A DNA stretch of 11,193 bases from Fimbriimonadaceae bacterium. Lineage in GTDB: Bacteria; Armatimonadota; Fimbriimonadia; Fimbriimonadales; Fimbriimonadaceae. The notes under the pieces were generated by a model, which was not told the DNA's origin, ran no database searches, and saw nothing but the letters and a program-made list of their open reading frames with translations. Of this stretch, positions 5,118 through 11,193 are shown one piece after another (position 1 is the stretch's first letter; each line of letters begins with the position of its first letter). A program made the position numbers and the translations under genes. Where the stretch lies: assembly GCA_025451715.1 (NCBI GenBank), contig JANWJY010000074.1, positions 1-11,193 on the forward strand, written 5' to 3'.

Positions 5118-6952
5118 AACACCTTCTCTTCGGCGAACCGATCCCCACGGCCCGGGCCCACCACGAGCGCCTAGGGATCGCGACGGGGCTACCCGTTTTC
5201 GCATCCGACAACCTCTCGTCCAGCGCATACGCCAACGAGTCGATCCTCAGCGTGCTCGTGCTGTACTCGGCGACGCTTGCGGGCCTTCAGCTGTGGTTGG
5301 CGCTTTCCATCGCGCTGCTGATCGGCATCGTGGCTTGGTCGTACAAGCAGACGATCTTCGCCTATCCCGGCGGCGGCGGGTCTTACATCGTTGCCAGCGA
5401 CACCCTGGGAGAGACGCCGGGACTCATCGCAGGTGCGGCGCTGATGATCGACTACGTCCTGACGGTTTCAGTCTCAGTCGCTGCGGGAGTGGCCGCGCTT
5501 GTCTCAGCATTTCCGAGTCTGCACGAACTGCTCGTGCCGATCAGCGTCGTGTGCATCGCGGTCATCGCGTTCGGAAACTTGAGGGGAGTACGGGAGTCGG
5601 GCGCACTCTTCTCAATGCCCACCTACGGGTTCCTCGTGGCGATGCTGCTGCTTCTCGTCTTCGGGGTCGTGAAGGCCATCGGCACGCCGATCGGGGCTCA
5701 GACTATCCTCGCAGAACCGGGAGCTATTGGCAGCGAAGCGAGCTTCCCGCTCATCTTCATCATCCTGAGGTCGTTCGCGGCAGGATGCACGGCGTTGACA
5801 GGCATCGAAGCGGTCAGCAACGGGGTTCCCGCCTTCCGCCCGCCGGAGGCGCGCAACGCTTCTCGCACGCTTATTATCATGGCTGCGATCTTGACGGTGC
5901 TCTTCCTCGGGCTCGGATACATCACACAGCACCTCCCGCAGATCGAGCTGTATGCGACGAAAAACCCCGAGTACTCGACCCTTGTCTCGCAGATCGCCTC
6001 ATGGACATTCGGCGCCGCGAGCGTCGGGTTCTACTTTGTGCAGTTCGCGACAGCCGCGATTCTGATCCTTGCGGCGAACACGAGCTTCATGGACTTCCCG
6101 AGGCTCTCCAGTCTGTTGGCGCGTGACGGCTATCTGCCGCGCCCACTGGCAAGGCAAGGCGACCGGCTCGTGTTCCAGAACGGCATCATCGTTCTCGCGA
6201 TCGCGTCGGCGATCCTCGTGTGGGCCTACCATGGAGAGCTGGACCAGCTGCTGCCGCTCTACGCGGTCGGAGTTTTCATGGCCTTCACGCTCTCGCAGGC
6301 GGGGATGGTCGCGCATTGGCGCAAGCTCAAAGAGCGCGGGCATGGCCTTAGCATCACGATCAACGCGATCGGCACGGTCATCACGGGGGCTGTGACGCTG
6401 GTCCTTCTCGTCACAAAGTTCTCCGAGGGCGCATGGATCATCGCTGTGCTGACGGCTGCCTTCTTCTTCACGTTCCGCGCCATTAAGCGGCGCTACGCCT
6501 CGATCAACGCACAGTTGGCGGAAGGCATGCGCTCGGCAACACAGTTGCAGCGCCACTCGGTGCTCTTGCTGGTGCCGCGCATCCACCGCGGCGTCCTACG
6601 CGCGATGGACTATGCCGCTGGGCTCCACGGCGAAGAGGTCCGTGCGCTGCACGTGGCGATCAATCCGAAGGCAGTTCCCGCTCTCAAGGCGGATTGGGAC
6701 CGCCACTCCCCGGACATCCCTCTCATAGTCGTCGAGTCGCCGTTCCGATCGTTGATCGATCCGGTCCTCGCATACGTAGACGAGATGCTCGAGGCGCACC
6801 CCGACGTGACGGTGACGGTCATCGTCCCCGAGGCCGTGCCGACGAAGTGGTACCACCGATTCCTACAGGAGAACCTCGCGTTCCAACTCAAGTTCGCGCT
6901 CGGCGGCAGGAAAAACGTCGTCGTCACCAACGTGCGGTATTTCTTGGATTGA
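5081..6952 (+). CDS. KimA-like APC-superfamily potassium transporter
   Basis: A 623-residue inner-membrane transporter close in length to KimA (YdaO), a proton-coupled potassium importer. Residues about 30-475 hold a string of hydrophobic segments consistent with 12 helices. Conserved features include ASDNLSSSAYANESIL (41-56), FAYPGGGGSYIVASDTLG (93-110) and GAALMIDYVLTVSVSVAAG (118-136). Asp43, Tyr50, Asp124 and Tyr125 fall where I recall the KimA potassium-site residues Asp36, Tyr43, Asp117 and Tyr118, with a constant offset of seven. The C-terminal 130 residues (from about 495) form a soluble USP-like domain (SVLLLVPRIHRGVLRAMDYA, then VTVTVIVPEAVP). The start ATG has GGAG nine bases upstream. 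No c-di-AMP riboswitch is recognised. An amino-acid substrate cannot be excluded. Confidence 0.9.
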   Translation: MASDTPGPLRRLKHLLFGEPIPTARAHHERLGIATGLPVFASDNLSSSAYANESILSVLVLYSATLAGLQLWLALSIALLIGIVAWSYKQTIFAYPGGGGSYIVASDTLGETPGLIAGAALMIDYVLTVSVSVAAGVAALVSAFPSLHELLVPISVVCIAVIAFGNLRGVRESGALFSMPTYGFLVAMLLLLVFGVVKAIGTPIGAQTILAEPGAIGSEASFPLIFIILRSFAAGCTALTGIEAVSNGVPAFRPPEARNASRTLIIMAAILTVLFLGLGYITQHLPQIELYATKNPEYSTLVSQIASWTFGAASVGFYFVQFATAAILILAANTSFMDFPRLSSLLARDGYLPRPLARQGDRLVFQNGIIVLAIASAILVWAYHGELDQLLPLYAVGVFMAFTLSQAGMVAHWRKLKERGHGLSITINAIGTVITGAVTLVLLVTKFSEGAWIIAVLTAAFFFTFRAIKRRYASINAQLAEGMRSATQLQRHSVLLLVPRIHRGVLRAMDYAAGLHGEEVRALHVAINPKAVPALKADWDRHSPDIPLIVVESPFRSLIDPVLAYVDEMLEAHPDVTVTVIVPEAVPTKWYHRFLQENLAFQLKFALGGRKNVVVTNVRYFLD

Positions 6953-6995
6953 CGGTGGCCGGCCAGCAGCCATTTGCCAACGGTCTGCGTCTTGA

Positions 6996-7015
6996 CGACG
7001 CCCCTTTCGGCGTCG
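6996..7015 (+). terminator. weak hairpin after the transporter gene
   Basis: CGACGCC (6996-7002) pairs with GGCGTCG (7009-7015) around CCTTTC, 43 bases after the transporter stop. There is no T-run, so termination is only possible, not shown. Confidence 0.3.
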
Positions 7016-7120
7016 GAATCTCCACGTTTCACTTGCTGCGGGTTTCTTTGGCCGCGATCAGACATGGGTCGCCATAGTTGAACGCGGCCAGTCCCGGAAG
7101 GGAGAGGACCACAGTCGATT

Positions 7121-7159
7121 AAAATGGAGAGCGGACAGGCTGTTCGCCTGCCCGCTCTT
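7121..7159 (-). terminator. terminator hairpin of the pseudopilin gene
   Basis: A 12-base-pair stem (7129-7140 with 7146-7157) has one imperfect position, which is a G-U pair on the minus strand but an A-C mismatch on the plus strand, so it is built for leftward transcripts. A short T-rich tail (the complement of AAAA at 7121-7124) follows on the minus strand. It lies about 20 bases beyond the pseudopilin stop. Confidence 0.6.
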
Positions 7160-7180
7160 CGGGTTGTGTCGCTCCTCTTG

Positions 7181-7537
7181 TTAGAGGCCCGACGGGTCGG
7201 CCTTCCACTCGTCGGCAGTCTTGCCGGCGAAGGACGGGTCGGCGTTCACGGCGTTCGCAAGGTAGACGCCCGTGATGGGGCCCGACGGCCACTTCTTCAT
7301 GTAGGTCGGCACGAGGTCGCCGGAGACGGGGACGTCGGTCGACGTCTTGCCCATTTCCATTGCCCACTGCTCTTTGCCAGTCTCGATCTGTCGCAGGTTG
7401 GCGACGATCGTCTGGAGTCGGCTGTTCTGGCGGGCCTTGATAAAGTTAGGCACCGCGATCGCGAGTAGAATGCCGATGATCAAGACGACGATCATGATTT
7501 CGACAAGCGTGAAACCGGTTCGTTTGTTGCGCTTCAT
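7181..7537 (-). CDS. type IV pilin-like / type II secretion G-like pseudopilin
   Basis: A 118-residue prepilin. The leader MKRNKRTG is followed by FTLVEIMIVVLIIGILLAIA, a near-ideal N-terminal helix with Glu at mature position 5 and cleavage after Gly8. The body is short (ANLRQIETGKEQWAMEMGK, then LVPTYMKKWPSGPITG), without the disulfide Cys pair of classical pilins, and ends ADEWKADPSGL. I chose ATG 7537 because it gives a normal leader and has GGAGG 13 bases upstream; the frame extends left to 7609, but that would add 24 residues unlike any leader. Such compact, solitary pseudopilins are, to my knowledge, frequent in Armatimonadota genomes. It is monocistronic, divergent from the M48 peptidase, with its own terminator. 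It could be a major pilin or a pseudopilin; the sequence alone does not decide. Confidence 0.9.
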   Translation of the reverse strand: MKRNKRTGFTLVEIMIVVLIIGILLAIAVPNFIKARQNSRLQTIVANLRQIETGKEQWAMEMGKTSTDVPVSGDLVPTYMKKWPSGPITGVYLANAVNADPSFAGKTADEWKADPSGL

Positions 7538-7720
7538 TTCTGTTTCTAATCCTCCGGAACTCAGGTAGTTACCTGCGGGTACCCATGACCCGTGTTGGCT
7601 GTGTTCCACCCAGACTCTAAGGCCCCAAATCGCAGATTTACTAGTATTCGGATCGGTGCCAAAATACCAGTCGCTCCTGGCCGTCGAAACAAACCCATTT
7701 TTGGGCTCGTCTAACCAAAC

Positions 7721-8587
7721 ATGAAAGGAACCTGTCTACTCGTTGCGTTGAGCCTGACGGCCGCGGTATCTACGACGGCACGCGCGGACATGTTCAAGCC
7801 CAGCGTCAAGGATCAGATCGCGTTAGGTCAAAAGGCGGCGGCCAGCGTCCGGAAGGACATGCGGGTCCTGCCCGACTCCGATCCCCGGGTCAAGGCTGTG
7901 CGCCAGATCGGCAACCGGCTCGTGTCCTTGATTCCCAAGTCGGAGAGGGACAAGAAGCCGTTCCAGTACACGTTCGACGTGATCGACAGTCCTGAGATTA
8001 ACGCTTTCGCCCTCCCCGGCGGGCCAATCTTCTTTTATAGAGGGCTGCTTGAGAACCTACAGACCGAAGACCAGGTTGCGGGCGTGCTGGGGCACGAACT
8101 GGCTCACATCCGCTATGAGCACTGGGCGAGCTCCTACGCGAACAACCAAAAGCGACAGCTCGGACTCAGCGTCCTGCTCGTGCTGCTCAATGCGAACAGC
8201 ACCGCGTTCGACATTGCCAGCGTCTCAGACACCTTGCTCTTCACCTTGCCGTACTCGCGCAGCAATGAAAACGGCGCGGACAAGGCGGGTTACGACCTCA
8301 TGGTCTTGGCGCGGTTCAATCCCCAGGGCATGGCGGACGTCTTCAGGGTCCTGAAGGAGAAGGGCGGCAGTTCTAAGACGGCGGAGTGGGCGAGCTCGCA
8401 CCCCGACGCGGACAGGCGTATCAGTAACATTGAGAAACGGATAGCGGCCTCCAGTACGCAGTATCCGGCCCAGACGAGGCTCGGCAGATCCGTGCAGTCA
8501 CGGAGCTTCATCTCGACCAAGAGAACGCTGCCCGTTATGCTCTCAACCTTTGACAGGCTGAAGTCCCGCCCGGTCTTCAGCCTCTGA
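7721..8587 (+). CDS. secreted M48-family zinc metallopeptidase
   Basis: A 288-residue protein with a signal peptide (residues 1-22, ending TARA before Asp23), so periplasmic. The peptidase M48 domain carries HELAH (125-129: two zinc His and the catalytic Glu) and a likely third ligand Glu183 in SNENGADKAGYDLM. Also present are the family's NAFALPGG (94-101) edge strand and a C-terminal SSHPDADRRI (226-234). This is the layout of BepA/LoiP-like single-domain proteases without TPRs, which act on misfolded outer-membrane or envelope proteins. No Shine-Dalgarno is evident before ATG 7721, which is chosen because it begins the signal peptide. The last 45 bases overlap the convergent mrp gene, encoding a non-conserved tail after about residue 250 that may be dispensable. 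Confidence 0.92.
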   Translation: MKGTCLLVALSLTAAVSTTARADMFKPSVKDQIALGQKAAASVRKDMRVLPDSDPRVKAVRQIGNRLVSLIPKSERDKKPFQYTFDVIDSPEINAFALPGGPIFFYRGLLENLQTEDQVAGVLGHELAHIRYEHWASSYANNQKRQLGLSVLLVLLNANSTAFDIASVSDTLLFTLPYSRSNENGADKAGYDLMVLARFNPQGMADVFRVLKEKGGSSKTAEWASSHPDADRRISNIEKRIAASSTQYPAQTRLGRSVQSRSFISTKRTLPVMLSTFDRLKSRPVFSL

Positions 8588-9634
8588 GGCTCCTTCAGAT
8601 CGGATGCTGAGCTGGGCAGCGAGCTTGCCGGCGATCTCGTTGAACGCCCGAGCCTGAACGCCATCCGGATACGCGAGCACGGACGGCTCGCCTCGCTCGG
8701 CGGCCTCGCTGACCGTCGGATCAAGGGGGATTGAGCCTAAGTAGGGGACGTCCAGCTCATTCGCCAGCTCTTCGCCGCTCGAACCGGCGAACACTCGCGT
8801 CGCAGTCCCGCAGGTCGGACACACGAACGTCGCCATGTTCTCGACGACTCCCAGGAGGGTGGCATCAAGCCGGCGGAAGAGTGCTGCGGCCTTCCCTGCG
8901 ATGTTCGCAGCGACGTTGTGCGGTGTTGTCACGATGACGACGCCCGACAAGGGCACAAGCTGGCCCAGCGACATGGGTGCGTCGCCCGTGCCTGGCGGAA
9001 GGTCGACAAGCAGATAGTCGAGCTCACCCCAGAGCACGTCGCCCAAGAGTTGCTTCAACGTCGAGTGGACCATCGGACCCCGCCAGAGGACGGCCTGGCC
9101 CTCTTCAAGCAAAAACCCGATCGACATCATGCGGACGCCGTAACGCTCGATGGGCACGATCTTCTGGCTTTGTGCAAGGGGTCTCTCATCCTTGACCCCC
9201 ATCATCATGGGGACGCTAGGGCCGTAGACGTCGGCGTCCAAGAGCCCGACCTTGGCCCCCAGTCGCGCGAGGGCGACCGCCAAATTGACACTGACCGTGC
9301 TCTTGCCTACTCCCCCCTTTCCGCTGGCTATTGCGACGATCTGCCTCACGCCTGGGAGCAGGTCCTCCTTTGCGGCCTGCCGATCGCGTACTCGGGCGGT
9401 CATCTCGATCTCGACCTCGCTGATACCATCGATCGCGAGCACGGCGGCACGTGCCTGCTCTTCCAGCAGCTCCTTGACCGGGCACGCCGGCGTGGTGAGC
9501 TCGACCTTGAAGGATGCGCGGTCCCCGTCGATCACGACGTCCTTTACGAACCCAAGCGTCACGATGTCCCTGTTGAGGTCGGGATCGTTGACGGACCTGA
9601 GGGCGTCGAGCACCTGCTCTTGGGTGACGGGCAT
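8543..9634 (-). CDS. mrp: Mrp/ApbC iron-sulfur cluster carrier P-loop ATPase
   Basis: A 363-residue cytosolic protein. The N-terminal MIP18/DUF59 domain (about 4-80) has the DPDLNRDIVTLGFV signature and TPACPVKE with Cys51. The ATPase domain (about 97-345) has the deviant Walker A SGKGGVGKST (104-113), LLDADVYGPSVP (131-142), the switch region DLPPGTGDAP (211-220) and CPTC (272-275), the Cys pair that binds the transferred cluster. The family binds and hands Fe-S clusters to apo-enzymes. TTPHNVAANIAGKAA departs from the usual TTPQDVAL sequence, but no key residue is lost. The C-terminal tail after about residue 345 lies largely in the overlap with the M48 gene. No Shine-Dalgarno is seen; a TAACCT box ends eight bases before the ATG. 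The ECF sigma gene is 130 bases upstream on the same strand, across two hairpins. Confidence 0.96.
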   Translation of the reverse strand: MPVTQEQVLDALRSVNDPDLNRDIVTLGFVKDVVIDGDRASFKVELTTPACPVKELLEEQARAAVLAIDGISEVEIEMTARVRDRQAAKEDLLPGVRQIVAIASGKGGVGKSTVSVNLAVALARLGAKVGLLDADVYGPSVPMMMGVKDERPLAQSQKIVPIERYGVRMMSIGFLLEEGQAVLWRGPMVHSTLKQLLGDVLWGELDYLLVDLPPGTGDAPMSLGQLVPLSGVVIVTTPHNVAANIAGKAAALFRRLDATLLGVVENMATFVCPTCGTATRVFAGSSGEELANELDVPYLGSIPLDPTVSEAAERGEPSVLAYPDGVQARAFNEIAGKLAAQLSIRSEGASEAEDRAGLQPVKG

Positions 9635-9668
9635 GTTAGGACAGGTTACCAGCGGAAGTCTTAAACGC

Positions 9669-9709
9669 CGTAGTGCCGCGATGCCTCCTCAAGCATCGTC
9701 GACACTACG
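9669..9709. other. long two-part hairpin between mrp and the sigma gene
   Basis: CGTAGTG (9669-9675) pairs with CACTACG (9703-9709), and inside it CGATGC (9679-9684) with GCATCG (9693-9698), with small internal bulges and an eight-base loop. No T-run is found on either side. It could be an operator-like dyad or part of the mrp leader, starting 35 bases upstream of the mrp ATG. Confidence 0.5.
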
Positions 9710-9716
9710 CACATTT

Positions 9717-9756
9717 CCCCTCACCCCCCAGCCCCTCTCCCGGAGGGGAGCGGGGG
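9717..9756. repeat. REP-like GC-rich intergenic palindrome
   Basis: The stretch has CCCCTC (9732-9737) pairing with GAGGGG (9743-9748), flanked by CCCCC (9724-9729 region) pairing with GGGGG (9752-9756). The wording CCCTCACCCCCCAGCCCCTC resembles a dispersed intergenic palindrome that I have seen in many unrelated GC-rich genomes. It starts eight bases after the sigma stop in the minus direction and may help end that transcript, though no T-run follows. Confidence 0.5.
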
Positions 9757-9763
9757 AAGGCGA

Positions 9764-10306
9764 CTAGCCGAGCGCGACCTGCAGGTCCTTCTTCAGCAGC
9801 GCCCTCGCTCTGAAGAGCCAGCTCTTGATCGTCCCTTCTGGGATGTTCAGGGCGCTGGCGATCTCGTTGACGTCCATGTGGCCGTAGTGCCGCATCTCGA
9901 TGATGCGCCGGTACCGCTCAGGCAGTCTGGAGACGGCCTCGCGGACGCGCTCGATGTTCAGCTTAGACTCGACGCCGCTCTCGACGTCCGCCCGTGTGTC
10001 GAAGATGGCGTGCTCGTGCCGGTCCAGGCACTCCTGCCCCTGTCTGCGTCCGCGGATGATGTCCACGCAGCAGTTGGAGCAGATGCGCATGAGCCACGGG
10101 AGCAACGGCCTACCGGGCTCGAACGTCCGAATGGCCTTGTAGGCCTTGACGAACGTGTCCTGTACGGCGTCCTCTGCATCCTCCTGGTCACGGAGCATGC
10201 GCAGGGCATGCCCTCTGATTTGATTCCGATACCGGTCTGCGACCAATTCCATGGCCACCGCATCACCGGCTTGGGCGCTCTGGACTAGGTGTTGTTCCCA
10301 AGCCAC
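9764..10306 (-). CDS. ECF-family RNA polymerase sigma factor (RpoE-like)
   Basis: A 180-residue sigma factor of the extracytoplasmic-function class, with only regions 2 and 4. Region 2 (about 5-90) has LVQSAQAGD, DQEDAEDAVQDTFVKAYKAI and FEPGRPLLPWLMRICSNCCVD; region 4 (about 122-176) has LPERYRRIIEMRHYGHM and a helix-turn-helix DVNEIASALNIPEGTIKSWL followed by FRARALLKK. The start is uncertain. I prefer GTG 10306, which gives the usual short lead-in and has GAGGG five bases upstream. GTGs at 10342 and 10348 and a TTG at 10420 are further left in frame. No anti-sigma factor with a zinc-binding HxxxCxxC motif is adjacent downstream, where mrp lies. It faces away from the membrane protein at 10469. 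Its regulon cannot be told from this window. Confidence 0.93.
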   Translation of the reverse strand: MAWEQHLVQSAQAGDAVAMELVADRYRNQIRGHALRMLRDQEDAEDAVQDTFVKAYKAIRTFEPGRPLLPWLMRICSNCCVDIIRGRRQGQECLDRHEHAIFDTRADVESGVESKLNIERVREAVSRLPERYRRIIEMRHYGHMDVNEIASALNIPEGTIKSWLFRARALLKKDLQVALG

Positions 10307-10468
10307 AGCCGCCCTCTTGTCGAGAGTGTTTCCTCGTCCCACGGCCACATTGTAAGGGAGGCCCGGTCGCCCGCAAAGAGGGTCGGCACTAAAGGCCCCC
10401 CACCGGGCACCGCCGGCCAAAATCGGGCTTTTTCGCTTTAGGCGGGAAGAAGGCAGATTCGATTACCG

Positions 10469-11193
10469 ATGATTCTCGTAATGCTGGTCAAGAGGATCGT
10501 TTATTACATCCTTGCCGCCGGCCCGTTTCTCCTGATCGGGCTCATCGCGATCAACTCGCGATTGAACACGAACCATTGGGAGTTCATCGAGTACGGGCCC
10601 GAGACGAGCGCGCGTATCGAGGCATACGCCCGTCCCGTCCTGCTCGTGCGCCAAACGGTCGTCAAGGGGAAGCCAGTCTCGCCTGAGGAGCTCCGGCAGA
10701 CGATCGCCGCCTGGCTCGAGTCGAGCCGAAAGGGCGAGCTGAAGGACATCGATCCTCCCACGACCCAGTCAGACGGCTCGACGATGATCTACGAGCAGAT
10801 CATGGTGGCAAAGCAGGCTCTGGTCGACACTTCCCTTCGATATGGCCACACGCTGCAGATGAAGGGAAAGACTCGCGAAGCCGCCTACCTTTATGCCGAC
10901 GTCCTCGAGCTCGCTGACATCGCAAAGTACAGCGAGCTGTCCGCGCTCTGCGAAGCAGCGACGTATCAGGCTTCGACGCTTAAGCGCCTTGCTCTCATGG
11001 CGAGCGATCTGGATGAAGTGGACCGGTTAGCGATCCGCGCGCGGGTCGCGGTGCTCGGCCGAAGTACGGACCGTTCACTAAGCCACATCGTCGACAGGCT
11101 CGCCCTTACGTATTCTCGAGACCTTCAGAGGGAGGGGCGGTCGGCGGCTCCGATCGAAGCAGCGCGCGACAGCCGGCGCTTGGCGAGCAACGT
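10469..11193 (+). CDS. membrane-anchored protein of unknown function, 3' end outside window
   Basis: The frame opens at ATG 10469 (an ATG at 10481 is also possible) and runs to the window end without a stop, giving 241 residues so far. Residues about 8-28 (KRIVYYILAAGPFLLIGLIA) form one membrane helix with Lys/Arg before it. The rest is likely outside the cytoplasmic membrane and strongly helical, including YGHTLQMKGKTREAAYLYA and ADVLELADIAKYSELSAL, which have a TPR-like look but no clear repeat. No Shine-Dalgarno is visible. It is divergent from the ECF sigma gene with 162 bases between the chosen starts, so the two may share control; a sensor or regulator role is conceivable but not shown. 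I recognise no family. Confidence 0.75.
   Translation, partial: MILVMLVKRIVYYILAAGPFLLIGLIAINSRLNTNHWEFIEYGPETSARIEAYARPVLLVRQTVVKGKPVSPEELRQTIAAWLESSRKGELKDIDPPTTQSDGSTMIYEQIMVAKQALVDTSLRYGHTLQMKGKTREAAYLYADVLELADIAKYSELSALCEAATYQASTLKRLALMASDLDEVDRLAIRARVAVLGRSTDRSLSHIVDRLALTYSRDLQREGRSAAPIEAARDSRRLASN

Noticed and set aside
7538..7609. Upstream extension of the pseudopilin to 7609
   Set aside because: It would place a 32-residue leader before the cleavage Gly, unlike prepilins; ATG 7537 gives a standard leader.
10307..10420. Sigma factor start at TTG 10420
   Set aside because: It adds 38 residues of low-quality sequence unlike ECF N-termini; GTG 10306 has a ribosome site and normal length.

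Overview
The window looks like chromosomal DNA of a GC-rich, Gram-negative-type bacterium. Several short prepilin genes with Armatimonadota-like traits (a PilX/DUF4900-like minor pilin and a compact 118-residue pseudopilin with the ANLRQIETGKEQW stretch) make a member of Armatimonadota (Fimbriimonas-like) my best guess. This is inferred from protein character only. There are no rRNA or tRNA genes, insertion sequences or CRISPR arrays.

Layout. Positions 1-1661 (minus strand) hold a tightly packed minor-pilin operon: a PilV/GspI-like, a PilW/GspJ-like and a PilX-like gene, the last cut by the window edge. Positions 1746-2554 have no convincing protein gene. They contain a perfect intrinsic terminator at 2000-2027 (plus strand), possibly ending an unrecognised small RNA, then a striking array of about 16 diverged units of about 21 bases at 2144-2479. 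Each unit is an imperfect inverted repeat around a GRYC-like core. A second hairpin directly abuts the Shine-Dalgarno of the next gene (2555-3241), which encodes a helical plus fibronectin-III-like protein of unknown role. An 83-residue hypothetical follows. Positions 3599-4714 (minus) encode a PAS/HD-GYP cyclic-di-GMP phosphodiesterase. Positions 5004-5117 hold a possible 37-residue Cys/His-rich small ORF overlapping the start of a KimA-like potassium transporter (5081-6952).

Positions 7181-7537 (minus) encode a stand-alone pseudopilin. A secreted M48 peptidase (7721-8587, plus) converges on and overlaps an Mrp/ApbC iron-sulfur carrier gene (8543-9634, minus). Upstream of mrp lies an ECF sigma factor (9764-10306, minus), separated from it by a long hairpin and a GC-rich REP-like palindrome. 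A divergent membrane-anchored protein of unknown function begins at 10469 and runs off the window.

How the genes work together: the pilin genes are parts of type IV pilus or type II secretion-like machinery, and HD-GYP proteins commonly control motility and pili, so that gene may act on the same surface behaviour. The KimA-like transporter, M48 peptidase, Mrp and the ECF factor are housekeeping or stress functions without an obvious shared pathway. The part worth most attention is the 2000-3241 unit: terminator, hairpin array, RBS-proximal hairpin and Fn3-like protein. The pattern of G-U wobbles across the array suggests that the functional form is plus-strand RNA.
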